NCBI GenBank assembly: GCA_026874595.1 | Contig: CM049311.1 | Location: 9,275,676 to 9,339,675, forward strand | Direction: 5' to 3' | DNA length: 64,000 bases | Origin: Sipunculus nudus | Lineage: Eukaryota > Annelida > Sipuncula > Golfingiida > Sipunculidae | Shown: positions 39,187 to 51,030 of the stretch, piece after piece | Layout of the letters: each line of letters begins with the position of its first letter | Position numbering within the stretch: position 1 is the stretch's first letter | Notes under the pieces: model-generated | Told to the model about the DNA's origin: nothing | The model's database searches: none | The model's input: only the letters and a program-made list of their open reading frames with translations | Made by a program: the position numbers and the translations under genes

Positions 39187-39665
39187 AGTCATAGGCACAA
39201 AATAACAGGAATGTTTTTAGAATTTTTCTGAAAACAGTCAGACTTTCAACTTTTCGGATGGCATCTGGTAAGGAATTCCACTCACATGCTGAGGCATCCT
39301 GGAAGGTCCTGCCACTCAAAGACCTTAACCTGTTTTTGCACAACTAGAAGGTTGGCGCTAGATGAGCTTAGATGAGCAATGTAACCCGAAACATTTCCCT
39401 GCATATCCTCATTTATAACAGCATCATCTTAAAGTCTTTATCTTATGAGGCTCTGGACAGGCAGCCAGTGAAGACCGGCTATCACTAGTGTAATGCTGTC
39501 ACATTGACTCTGGTGATGACCCTTGCCACTGTATTTTGTCCCTTTGTAGGCGACCAATAATATATTGAGGAAGTCCATATAAGAGACAGGTAGCAGTGTC
39601 AAGTCTGGAGGTCACATATACCAGTATGAGAGTCCTAAGGGTACATGTGGTTAAGTATTTTCTGA
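39187..39665 (-). pseudogene. LINE ORF2 C-terminal relic (CR1/L2/Jockey-like)
   Basis: On the minus strand one frame gives VTSRLDTATCLLYGLPQY (about 39617-39564), the thumb-region consensus VxSRLDYCNSLLYGLP of non-LTR reverse transcriptases. Further on, a GLHWLPVQS-like stretch appears (about 39480-39450). Finally WNSLPDAIRKVESLTVFRKI (about 39287-39228) is the conserved end of these ORFs, closed by a TGA at 39189-39187. Stops and frame changes separate these pieces, so the copy is dead. Its strand differs from the 10-kb LINE relic and the motif wording is different, suggesting another element. Confidence 0.8.
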
Positions 39666-40099
39666 TGTGGGATATATGAGAAAAAAATGTATATAATAAT
39701 ATGTATGTGATGCAGTAAACCCGCAAACACGACCGAGACTGGTTACTTAGGCGGGACAAACGAACGGTCATGTTACCATGGTATTCATCATCACGCGGCG
39801 CACCCTCCTTCTTTAAACATACCTCTGCCAGTTAATGACTATCTGTCTCAACGGTCAAACTTCAATATTAAAATTCATCACAATCACTTTCTTCATTGAA
39901 CTTTTGCAAGTTTACTAGATATTGATTATTTCATTTTTTTCTATGACCTATAGTTACGGTCTTCAGAATAATTATACTTACGCCACTGGTGTATTCAGAA
40001 GTCCTACTATAATATGGGGAGAGGATTTTTTTCACCCACAAACCCTAATCGGCAGAGTCACGTTCTTGTGCCCCCGATTCTGTGCACTGTGCACGGCGT
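39666..40099. other. Intergenic DNA before the 34-bp minisatellite
   Basis: No gene is seen. The frame at 39922-40164 runs into the repeat array and has no family resemblance. Confidence 0.5.
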
Positions 40100-41748
40100 G
40101 GTCGTGCCATCTGGATGGTAGTGTGATCGGGTTGGTCGTCATAGACCGCTTGGTGGCCGTATAACCGGGCTGGATGCATTGTGTGGTAGTCGTATTACCT
40201 TGGTGGTCGTTATAGTGTGGTTGTCGTGTTATCTGGGTGGTCGTCAAAGTGTGGAGGTCATGTTACCTTGATGGTCTTCATAATGTTGTGGTCATGTTAC
40301 CTGAGTGGTCCTCATAGTGTGGTGGTCGTGTTCCTTGGGTGGTCGATACAGTGTGGTGGCCATGTTACTGGGATGGCCGTCATAGTGTGGTATCATGTTA
40401 CATTGGTGGTCGTCATAGTGTGGTGGTCATGTAACCTGGGTGATCGTCATAGTGTGGTAGTCATGTTACCTGGGTGGTCGTTATAGTGTGATGGCCACGT
40501 ATCCTGGATGGTCGTCACAGTGTGATGGTCATGTTTCCTGGGTGATTGTCATAGTGTGATGGTCATGTTACCTGGGTGGTCGTTATAGTGTGATGGCCGT
40601 GTTACCTGTGTGATCTTCGTAGTTTCGTGGTCATTTTACCTGGTTGGTCGTCATAGTGTGTTGGCCGTGTTACCTGGGTGGTCTGCATCGTGTGGTGGCT
40701 GTGTTTCCTGGATGGTCATCATAGTGTGGAGGATGTGTCACCTGTATGGTCGCCATAGTGTGGTGGTCGTGTTACCGGGGAAGTCGTCATTGTGTGGTGG
40801 TGGTGTTACCTGGGTGGTCGTCATAGTGTGGTGGTCATGTTACCTGGGTGGTCGTTATATAATGTGGTGGCCGTGTTACCTGTTTGATCTTCGTAGTGTG
40901 GTGGTCATGATACCTGGGTGGTCGTCATAGTGTGCTGGCCGTGTAACCTGGGTGGTCGGCATCGTATAGTAGCCGTGTTGTCGTCATAGTGTGGTGGTCA
41001 TGTTACCTGGGTGTTCGTCTTAGTGTGATGGTCATGTTACCTGGGTGGTCGTCATAGTGTGGTGGTCATATTATCTGGGTGGTCGTCATAGTGTGGTGGT
41101 CATATTATCTGGGTGGTCGTCATAGTGTGGTGGTCATATTATCTGGGTGGTCGTCATAGTGTGTTGGTCATGTTACCAGGGTGGTCGTTATAGTGTGGTG
41201 GTCATATTATCTGGGTGGTCGTCATAGTGTGGTGGTCATATTATCTGGGTGGTCGTCATAGTGTGGTGGTCATATTATCTGGGTGGTCGTCATAGTGTGT
41301 TGGTCATGTTACCTGGGTGGTCGTCATAGTGTGGTGGTCATATTATCTGGGTGGTCGTCATAGTGTGGTGGTCATATTATCTGGGTGGTCGTCATAGTGT
41401 GGTGGTCATATTATCTGGGTGGTCGTCATAGTGTGTTGGTCATGTTACCTGGGTGGTCGTTATAGTGTGGTGGTCATGTTACCTTGGTGGTCGTTATAGT
41501 GTGGTGGCCGTGTAACCTGGGTGGTCGGCATCGTATAGTGGCCGTGTTGTCGTTATAGTGTGGTGGTCATGTTACCTGGGTGTTCGTCTTAGTGTGATGG
41601 TCATGTTACCTGGGTGGTCGTCAAAGTATGGTGGGCGTGTATCCTGGGTGGTCGTCATAGTGTGATGGCCGATTTACCTGGGTGGTCGTCATGGTGTGGT
41701 GGCGAAGTTACCTGGGCTGTCGTCATAGTCATGGTATGGTGGTCGTGG
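40100..41748. repeat. 34-bp minisatellite, main block
   Basis: About 48 units of 34 bp built on GTGGTCGTCATAGTGTGGTG plus GTCATGTTACCTGG. Between about 41040 and 41460 a four-unit (136-bp) higher-order repeat appears: three units ending TATTATCTGG, then one with GTTGGTCATGTTACC, recurring near 41161, 41297 and 41433. The right margin is interrupted by a transposable element at 41749. Confidence 0.93.
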
Positions 41749-41750
41749 TA

Positions 41751-41790
41751 CACTCTTAGCAATCACCGTAAATTTTTCGGTGATATTACC
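41751..41790 (+). repeat. Left terminal inverted repeat of the 4.24-kb element
   Basis: Starts CACTCTTAG and matches the complement of 45950-45989 at most positions, including ACCGTAAA at 41766-41773. It is followed by subterminal repeats (TTTACAGT, GACTGTAAA) to about 41910. Confidence 0.85.
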
Positions 41791-41929
41791 GAAGAAAATT
41801 ACAGTGCCACCGTAATTTTAATGTAATACAGTAGTTTACCGAGAAAACGAGCGTTTACAGTGGACCACTGTAAACAGGGGTAGGTTTACAGTAGATCGAC
41901 TGTAAAAGCCAGTCTCTGGTGCTGGCTTA

Positions 41930-43127
41930 TCAGAGCTTTCCCGCGCAAAGCCAGCGCGACGCGTCAGTTCTTTGTGTTGAGCATCCGGGTATCCTCACTC
42001 ACAGCTCCAGGAGCCGCCATATTTGCAGCACTGCTACAGCCAGTCATATCGTCAGCGAGCATCTTTGCGGGAAATTTGAACGCTATTTATATAGGTAACT
42101 CGTTATTTTATTTTGTATTTATAAATTTGAATGCAATTGGCACAGTTTAAATAGTTCTAAGACTTTCGAGACAGACCCATTTTTGTATAAACATAAATTT
42201 AAAAGATACCAGTTCGGCCGGTATATACTATACACAGTATGGGTTAATATAACTTCTCCTTTTTAAGTATAAATGTTATTTTAGTTTAACTTTATTACAC
42301 ATGCATAATACGCTTTAATATCTGAAGTGTACAATAAAAATACAGGGCTCCATGTATCGCTTATAGTTAGGCCTACATATTAGCATGACAGTGTTTACAA
42401 CTGTGCTACCCAGCTGCTGTGACACAGCCCCTATCTCTGTAAACTGTATTTGGTATTTACGGGAGGCATATTTATTGGTATTATTTTGTATAATTCTATA
42501 ATGTATTTTATTTGTACAATATTTCTTAACATGGGTGATGGAACAACTGATGTCTGGTCATTTCTATTGTATTGGCTTGTAGCTCAGTTATCTCATACAG
42601 TATAAGCAGAGGAAATAAAAAAGGGCCTTTTAACTGAAAACTAGTTTAAATTTTCTTAATATAAGGGAGAAGCTGTTTCAGTCACATGGCTTTGTATATG
42701 ATGAGAAAATATATTTATATGCATTATCATCCTTAAATTTATTTAAATAATGTATTAATAATAATATAACAAATATGAACACTATAATTTTATATACATA
42801 TTATATGCATGTTTCTCTCAACGTGGACCACACCTGTCCTCTGGATAATGTGAGAGTTACTATGCACACCTGGCGTAAGTGTTGCTTTGTTTCATAAGCT
42901 GTCTGTTATTTTTGTTTCAGGGTTTTCATGAAGACCGACCATCCAAGGGGTCCAAGATTGCCAAAGGGAAGAAGAAAACTAAAGTGGCCGCTACTAACAT
43001 CGGTCCAAAAATGTTGTCCTAATTCATTTCAATTAGGCAAAGTATCCACGTTATTGAATAAATTTAATGTTCGTCATTCAATTCCTTCATGCATTAGTAT
43101 ACAACATATTTCGGACAATCAGCATTA
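41930..43127 (+). other. Promoter/first-exon-like and exon-like sequence inside the TIR element
   Basis: At 41940-42090 base composition becomes GC-richer and includes GCCGCCATATTTG, a YY1-like 5'-leader motif. An ATAG|GTAACT donor is at 42094/42095 and a TTTTTGTTTCAG|GG acceptor ends at 42920. The following exon opens with an ATG at 42928 and encodes a basic 66-residue frame (to 43128). A second frame there is Lys-rich (KGKKKTK) but would meet an in-frame TAG from the upstream exon. This could be a captured host gene fragment or the element's own transcript. No product is recognised and both splice sites are predictions. Confidence 0.3.
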
Positions 43128-44197
43128 AAGTAACATTTAAATGGATTAGAAGAAAAATGGTGAAAGAGATATTTCTTAAGTGTCGACTTTTTAATAGGCA
43201 TAAATAATATCATACAGGTTTTGTATCCTGTCGATATGTAAAGCCCAGGAAAGTTTAACCACCAGCTTGCATGAAATATGCACCAATATGTCATTAGTGT
43301 GACAGGTTTAACTTTCATAATTGTTTGGTTTCTGATGAGACGGGTATTTAATTTTCGCTCAGCTTATATGGCTTGAACAAAATTTAAGAATTTCAACATT
43401 TCATAGAGTCAAATCAATTCTTTTCATAATTTTTTTCATGTCTTGGGAAGAGAACACTGATTAAGTGCATAATGATTACACATAATTTGATTTCATGTAT
43501 CAATCTAGATCCAAATTCATACAGTCTCAGGACACTTATATGCATGGAGATTAGGTATTCTCTTAAACTGTGAAAACTGCGGGGAGGTTTGAATTGAGGA
43601 CTGAAATGCTTACATAAATGCTTCCCCAGGCCAGGGCAGGATATCAGCAATATTCCAGGCCAGCCTAGAACGCATACTCGCCGGGTATGTTGATATATGA
43701 ACACCTAAATTATTATTCATCAATACGAGTAATTTGGAGCAGTGGCAAAATGATGGGTCAAGTTTTAAAAATGTCGTAATGCATATTTGTTGGAAATCAT
43801 TTTGGAAAGTTTGGTAGTCACGTGATGACAAGTATGGCTGCGCCCACAAAGATTTGGCCAGGGCTGCTCTGTTCTGGGACTCCCTGAGTTTTACCTTAGT
43901 TAGAAGTCAAGTGATGGATTAGTGGAGGACGCACGTGAGAATGCTACGTTTTTTGTATGTTACTGAGTGACTATATTTTACATTTAATCAAATTTCCACA
44001 TTCTGTATGCACACGGGAGGCTCATGTAGTACTGAAGTTAAGGATTGGAGGTGGAGGAATTTTGTATTTCTGAAGACAGTGTAACACGAAACATTGTCCT
44101 TGGTTTATTGTGTTACTGTGTTACTACGTTTGGGTATTATTAAATTTGATATATGAAATATTAAAGGGAACATCATTCGCATGTGTTTGGACTGGAA

Positions 44198-44239
44198 GGG
44201 GGGGGGGGCGAAGAGGTTGCGACCCCCCCCCCCCCCCCC
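44198..44239. other. G-run/C-run inverted pair in the TIR element
   Basis: Eleven Gs (44198-44208) are followed after 14 bases by 17 Cs (44223-44239). The pair could fold as a GC hairpin or alternatively as a quadruplex/i-motif. It is also a likely sequencing and assembly weak point. Confidence 0.8.
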
Positions 44240-45442
44240 AAACAATATACATTTATGTTTGGTGAGCAACAGTATAGTTCCACCCCTCCAAATATTTACC
44301 AGCACTAGTGTTTTGCAGTTAACTTTGTAAAATTAACCAGTAAACCTATATTTGAGTGACTATAGAACACCTCATGCACCATCAGAGTCTTCATGATTTT
44401 ACTGTGTTTTAAACTTGATAATATGGATTTACCATGTAAGGTAAACAGTATCTTGTGTCGTAATTGTACTGAAATATAACTTCAAAATTACCAAAAATAC
44501 CAAGCCTTTGTTGGTGTGATTGTGGCATGTTTTGCTCAAAAAAGGTGCGAGAGGTGATTTATAATCGCACCCCTATATTTTCTTAACACATATTAGCCTG
44601 AGTTCTAAAATGAAGCATTTAGAAAATAAAATTTAAAATTAGTCACAGTACACCCTCAAACCATAAGGAAAAGATTACACTTTGAGAATGTTACCTTCCA
44701 TCCCCACACCACCCTTTACCAATCACATTCGGCATGTATGTGCCTATGCCTATGGGTTGTAATATATCAAAACGGAGAATTGATTGTTAATATTTCAATT
44801 GATTTTGAGCTCAACTGTGTAGAGGTTTGAGCTTGTGTGTGTATCATTACAGTATGCTTAGACCACATTAACTGATTTAGTATGGTAATTTTGTAATTGC
44901 TTATTTCAGTAAACATACAATAACTTACATTAATTAGGTGCTACTATGGTATTGTGATCATTCATGTTAAGATGGTTAACATGCTTTCTCAGTGACAGTT
45001 TTCGTATTGCATGTGAACTACATTGATATAAATTGACTGTTTTTAGTGCATAGAATAAGTACATCATTAAGATTCTAGAAAGTACTACATTGCTGTAGAT
45101 TAATTGTTTTTAGTTTACTGAGTAAATATTTCATTAAGATTCTAAGACAACCACACACCAATGGCATGTTTTAACTACCTTAATCATGTACACATTACAA
45201 AAACATTGTTTCTGTTCAACCATATTTGATAAGGGGTCTTAGAACTTTCAAGTTCAAGAGTATATGTGTAGAATATTTAAACGATGATTCCGTATTCTTT
45301 CAGGGGTCTGTGGTGGTATTATTAAGTGCATGCCACCCTCATTTGCTTGACAGAAAATTGTTATTCTTGTGAGCATGTTTCCACAATCCTGTATGTACAT
45401 TTTATGTACGTATATATATGTATGGTATTTTGATCTTGTATA

Positions 45443-45448
45443 AATAAA
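45443..45448 (+). terminator. Candidate poly(A) signal inside the TIR element
   Basis: AATAAA followed by TGTTTGTT-rich sequence, a common cleavage-site context. It lies downstream of the exon-like sequence at 42.9 kb and would end a plus-strand transcript of the element. Confidence 0.35.
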
Positions 45449-45949
45449 TGTTTGTTAAACTGAAATGTTTGTTGAACTTAATATATTTTTTTTCATTTGT
45501 CACATAATTGTTGTTCTTTAGAAACAACCCTCCTTAATATATACTTGGTATATATATTCATATACAGCTCATGTGAGTCAACTTTTTTCAACCACATTCA
45601 ATATGCCCTGTATGGATGGACAGATGCATTACAGTCTGATACTGCTAAACACAAAACATTTACTAAAAATCAAAAGCAAAGAATTTAAGTCTGGACCGAA
45701 AACAATTTAATGGGTGCATAATTTTACGGGTGCACAGAGAAAAATACAGTAATGACCGAAAACAATTACAGTAATGACTGCTTATTTTTACGGTCAGCCT
45801 GAAGAAGTTTACAGTCGAGACTGAAAACATTCTACAGTAATGAGTGTATAATTTTACAGTAATAACCGAAAAATTTTACAGCCATGACCGAAAAAATTAC
45901 GGTCATGACTGTAAAAATTTTACAGTAAAAGGATGGAAGCCTCAGCTGC

Positions 45950-45989
45950 CAGTATAATACCGTAAATTTTACGGTTATTTCTAAGAGTG
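45950..45989 (-). repeat. Right terminal inverted repeat of the 4.24-kb element
   Basis: Ends CTAAGAGTG, followed by the TA duplication. Internally it is preceded (45720-45930) by repeated TTTACAGT and TGACCG(T/A)AA words in both orientations, denser than at the left end. Confidence 0.85.
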
Positions 45990-45991
45990 TA

Positions 45992-46112
45992 GCTCTATGG
46001 TCGTCATAGTGTCGTGTTATGGGAGTGATCTTCATGGAGGAGAGGTCGTGTTATGGCGCTTGGGTCATCATAATGTGGTAACTGTATTCCCGGGATGGTC
46101 GCCTTCGAGGTT
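45992..46112. repeat. 34-bp minisatellite, remainder after the insertion
   Basis: About three and a half diverged units (ATGGTCGTCATAGTGT, GTCGTGTTATGG, GGGATGGTCGCC) continue the array of 40.1-41.7 kb on the far side of the TIR element. They show that the array predates the insertion. Confidence 0.85.
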
Positions 46113-48968
46113 TTTATTGTACATTTAACAATATACAATTAAAACTTAAAACAATTACATTACCTAGTCCAGGCAGTTCGGGCTCTCAATTCCCATGAAA
46201 CATAGTTAACAGGATTCAGCACGTTCAGTTATGGTTATAATACATTTGGCTTTAGTAAAGTAAATCAGACACTCCCGATAACTCAATACAATACACAAAA
46301 CAATACACTTAGCGTCATTTGGGATAAACACGGTGGTTTAATATTAATAATTAACCCACAGCATATATAAACGGCCATGGCATTCTCAGTTAAGAAAACA
46401 AGGCTCGCATCGCCTATTAAAATATAACGAAAATGTTCCGCATAGAAAGATCAGGGAAATCCTTAGGCTTGTTATGCCGAAAGTTATCATTAAATTTTAT
46501 TTATTTCCGGGCAGGTGTACCGCTTGAAGGAGAGGATGAAACGTCAGGGGCATAGCCGAGGGTCGGGGATGGGGGGGGGGGGGGGGGGGGGCATGCCCAC
46601 CATACCTCGAATTTACAGACAAAATTGGTAAAGTAACTCTAATTCCTGACACTTAATATTTGCATGTGAATATTATAGTTAGTATGATTCAAATAATTTT
46701 CAAACAATTAAAGATCGGTTAATATCAAATTTAATTATTGTTTTCTTGCGAGCCTGGGACATTACTTATTAATTTGATAATAATAACTAAGAAACGGGAA
46801 TTAATGAATGATGCATTCCACACATCTTATTATGGTATTACTTTGTTTTCGATAATTGACACTTTTTTACATATTATGAATGTTCAATTTTGCTGTGGCA
46901 ACCGTTTCTCTTGTTTTTAACATTAAACTACACGTTGTCCGAGATCCAGCTCCGTGCGAAAATCACATTCGGTGATATTCTTTAAAAAGGAAATTCTTTC
47001 CTTTATTTAAGCACATTAATTTATTATTTTTGTGATTACAAGGATAAGACATCTGTGTGTTGCTTTTAACCTTCGTGTTAATGGAAAGAATAAGGCACTT
47101 GTGTGTGACTACGCCCAATACAAGTGTATCAAGCGCCCTCTGGTACATAATGTAGCAAGGAAGTTTATTTGACTGCTGCTGTAGGAGCACATTTTTCGGG
47201 GTTTTTATAACGCCCCTAGTGGAAAAATATAGCATAGGACAGTGAGATGGCTGCAAAGGAATAAATCATAAACAAAAATTGAATGCCCAGCCGCCGCACT
47301 CCACTTTAAATGTCAAAGTCATAACCTGAAATAAGCCGTCTTCCTGATATCCTCATGTACATCGTTTATGTACAGAATAGCTATTCGTTAATATTACCTG
47401 AGGTACTAATATACGCGTACCACATAATACTGTTCCTAACCGGATACTGTTTTTTAGTGTTTTCAGTTATCAGCCCTCATAAATACCCGTAACACTAACA
47501 GAATTAATAACCAATCTCCGGTTTTTGCAAGATTATTAATTGGCGCCTGCTTCCTTCTGAGATGTTATCATGCTCTATAGGGGATGTGTTATAAAACCAG
47601 ATTGTTAACCTCAGCAGATGTCCCGGGAAAGGTGAACAGCCTCATAAACAAACATTAGCGCACTCTCGGAGCGCATACGTCCGCTGACCGCCGACAAAAA
47701 GAGAGCTTGATTTATAAACCAAATTATTCACTCAAAAAATTTCAATTAAAATTACATTCATCAAGCCTTCATGTTAGTATACAATTCGCCCTACAGATGT
47801 CAGCGCCGGTGTTTCATTAGTTGAAGGACGGAAAAATTACTGGGATCGACAGCTAGATCCATTTGACGAAACTGTGATCAATGAAGCGCATTCCTCCGCT
47901 AAGTGAAAACTATTTTATCAGATCCGCTCCTTTGTCCAAATACGCAGTAAACATACATAAGCCCCACGGCTGAGTTAACAAATAAAAAAAGGCAGGGATA
48001 GAAAGCTGTTTGTTAATTGTAGTATATGTGGTCACCCGGTGTCAGCACTGATGCTTCTTTTTACAGTCGAGTCAAAATTAAACCAGTTTATGAAACTAGT
48101 TACCGTCACCCGCTCTCTAATTATTCATAAAAATGAACACACAACTAGCTGCGTGCGCCCAGGCGCCCAGACGAAAGCACAAACAGTCCGTCATACAAAT
48201 GGATTTTGTCGAAATTTTCAACAGGTCCAACGTTTTTTACACAGCGACGTCATGTATATAGCCACGAATTGGCTTAGTAATTGTCGTATCATTATTATTT
48301 TACCACAATGATCAGTGTTACCATGGGATAATCAATTATAATCAAGGTAAATGCGTTCTGTGCATTTAAGGGTGGTCTTAATAGACAGGTTGCCTTAAAA
48401 GGACATATCACCTATCTGACCTTTATAAACTAAAGGTAATCCCTTGGAGCTTTTATAATAATAAATCAGAAAAAAATGATATCACCGCACACAGGCTGCT
48501 TTTTTTGTTTATATCAACGTGTTTATAATATGTGGGGGCTCGCCAAAAAAAACAAATTAAACAAGAACTTCTGATGGCAAGCCAGATAAGCCAGATCTTT
48601 GCAAACGGTGTTTTGCAACAAGTGACCTTTCTACCTCCGCATATGTGTAACCTAACACTTTGGGTTACATTTTTTGCTGTTTGTCAACAATTCTGTGTTT
48701 ACAAACACGCTGTTGATAAACAAGTTTATACAACCTTCAGGTGTTACAAGAACTTTTCATAACCAGAATCACCCTAAGATCATTAATATATATATATATA
48801 TATATGTATACAGAGGAAGCCAGAAATCACATAAATTCTTTTTCAAAATTTAGGTGATTGGCCACCTTTAATAGATAGATGGTTTTTCAGGATCCATTGT
48901 ATACTATACATAACACACTAATAAGGACCTCATCACTGCATATCGTCTCGATTCTGTCTCACTCTGTG

Positions 48969-49017
<49 letters not shown>

Positions 49018-49430
49018 CTGTCTCTGTCTCTCTCACTCAGGATTTATTCTTAGCAATCAAAGTTGGTCTTCGGCTTAGCTGGAATTTATCATAAAAGTAA
49101 CTGTGGTCATTGATACAATGACCCTGATCACATATTTGTAATACAAACACCGTTGAAGACATGGGGGGGTAGTTATTATTTTCCGTAATTTGTCTTGGCC
49201 CGGTATCTTCGTTTGACTGAGTATCTTCCTGGTTGCCGCTGGTTCTTGAACTGTTGACACAATATGGGCAAAACTATGTAGACGCAGTACTGTTGATATA
49301 TCAAAGTGACAAAGCCTGAATTATATACAACATTTATTAGTAAAATTGGATTTTCCGTTTGGAACGAAGAATTGTACACTTGCTCCTCGTTGTAACAAAC
49401 AAGATTAAAATAATAGCAATAATTATCACA

Positions 49431-49524
<94 letters not shown>

Positions 49525-50329
49525 ACGCTTTGTCCTCAAAGATATCTTGGTGTTGACATACAGTAATGTAATATTTAAGGGATACCCCGCTAACGCGAGG
49601 ATGTTCAAGTGTTCAATGGTCAGACTTTTGTGATCAGTACTCCTGATTTATTTTAAAAACCATTTAAGGTGATCGCTCATTTTTGTACATTGCATGAATT
49701 ATGAATAAGGTTAAAGAAACAATCAAGTGTTCCACGTAAAATGACCAGCAATAATACCCGACAGTCATGTTCTGAAGCAGCTTGTAATTTTAGGCAAAAG
49801 AAAAAGGTATGCAATGTGTCCATTCGTCTTTTCATGAGTTCATTTCTATAAGTACGTGTATACACATATTACATAAATAAATAAAATCAAATGTAAGTTA
49901 TTTTACCTCTTTAACACACATTAGCAAGCTCCTTTAATGTTATAAATATAGTTTGACAACCTGACACTACAATATATACAGCTAGCTGGTGTGTTTTAAG
50001 ACATGAAGTGGTATATATTTTGTTATGCCCTATTCAAACAGGATAGTAATGTGCCATTCCCAAAATAAGCAAAATGGAATGTTAGTCAAAAAGGCTTTGC
50101 GTATCCGAGCAAGAATGCTTCATACGAATTCTGTTACATGACCTCTCATGAGTATCTTTGTTAAAAACCATCCGTTTTGATATATTTTTTTAAATCAGTA
50201 CCATTCACTGGCTAAATCCTTGAATAGTTCAAAACATGTATTCATAATGAAATGATTTTACAAATAATAGTTACATGTCCTAAATTTTCAGCGATTTTTG
50301 TGTGAAATATGTATTGACATCAACGTTAT
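46113..50329. other. Intergenic DNA with simple repeats
   Basis: Contains a 21-bp G run (46571-46591) directly after CAGGGGCATAGCC-type sequence (another common invertebrate repeat end), a CT tract (about 48971-49014), a TA tract (about 48787-48805) and a longer TA tract (about 49435-49520). Frames at 46738-47256 and 48039-48762 were examined and not recognised. No gene is called. Confidence 0.5.
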
Positions 50330-50335
50330 TTTATT
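50330..50335 (-). terminator. Candidate poly(A) signal of the C-type lectin gene
   Basis: AATAAA on the minus strand, about 475 bp beyond the lectin stop codon. AT-rich context makes this only suggestive. Confidence 0.3.
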
Positions 50336-50809
50336 GTATTAATGTTTTTTTTACAAGAGCCTCTCGTCTTAATTTATCATAAGAAATCCTGAGAAACTCC
50401 CTTTTACCAACTGAAAGTGGCTCCTATCGTGGTTTGTGGAGAAGGTAAATTAAGTGCAGACTTTGGACAGGTGTAAGTGCATTTTGCAGTTTCACTAAAG
50501 TTTGAAGGACAACGGAAATTGGAAGCTGACACCGGGGCAGAATGAAGGCAGTAAAACCGCTCAGGTGTAACCGTAAACTAACTAAAACCCTTATAAGAGA
50601 GAGGAGCCAGACAAGTGAGACCGTGCCATAAACCAGTCTACATATATACTGACGCCATGATAACCATTGGAGAATAACTATTAGAATGACTCCTTTTTTT
50701 CGGACTCCATTTTAATCTAGAAAGTTGATGTGCTTGAAGGATACAAACGGATAGGTGTAAAAGAAGCTTGAACTTCTTTAGTTGACTACTGCTCTGCCTT
50801 TCCGTCTTA

Positions 50810-51030
50810 TTAACATTTGATAAATTCTGTAGCCCTCTCACAGATTCCGGGTACGCTACGGTCGCACAGTCTGTCGTTCCATCCCCAGTTCTTCGGGCTT
50901 CGCAGGATGATGCAGGCCGATACATCCGAATTTGGTTCAAACGTGTCATTGTACGTAACAGCCAAACCTGTAGCCATCCACTTCCACGACCCCTGTACGT
51001 CTACATCGGAACCGGAAGTCCAGTAGTCGC
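50810..51030 (-). CDS. C-type lectin exon 4: second half of the lectin domain and stop
   Basis: The acceptor, a T-run followed by GTAG|GC, starts the exon. It encodes YWTSGSD, GSWKW, EPN, SACIIL, WGWNDRLC and PGIC, ending in TAA at 50810-50812. All core cysteines of this half of the fold are present. Confidence 0.9.

Larger units (their letters stand above)
41749..45991. mobile_element. 4.24-kb TIR element inserted in the minisatellite, TA target duplication
   Basis: The ends CACTCTTAG (41751-41759) and CTAAGAGTG (45981-45989) are exact inverted repeats, continued imperfectly for about 40 bp (ACCGTAAA then CGGT). TA flanks both ends (41749-41750 and 45990-45991). Deleting 41751-45991 joins the array into one unit of normal 34-bp phase (GTGGTCGTGG-TA-GCTCTATGG), so the boundaries and TA duplication are well supported. 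Inside both ends, words such as TTTACAGT and TGACCG(A/T)AAA are repeated. No transposase frame is recognisable, so the element is probably non-autonomous. TA duplication is compatible with Tc1/mariner-like or Zator-like mobilisation, but the superfamily is not assigned. The interior holds gene-like sequence, described separately. Confidence 0.85.

Noticed and set aside
43414-43849. Two minus-strand frames inside the TIR element
   Set aside because: No transposase motifs (DDE/D spacing or zinc fingers) could be seen. The sequence resembles common molluscan interspersed-repeat text rather than a protein.
46963-47256. 97-codon minus-strand open frame
   Set aside because: No domain, signal peptide or splice partner was recognised, and the composition looks like ordinary intergenic DNA.
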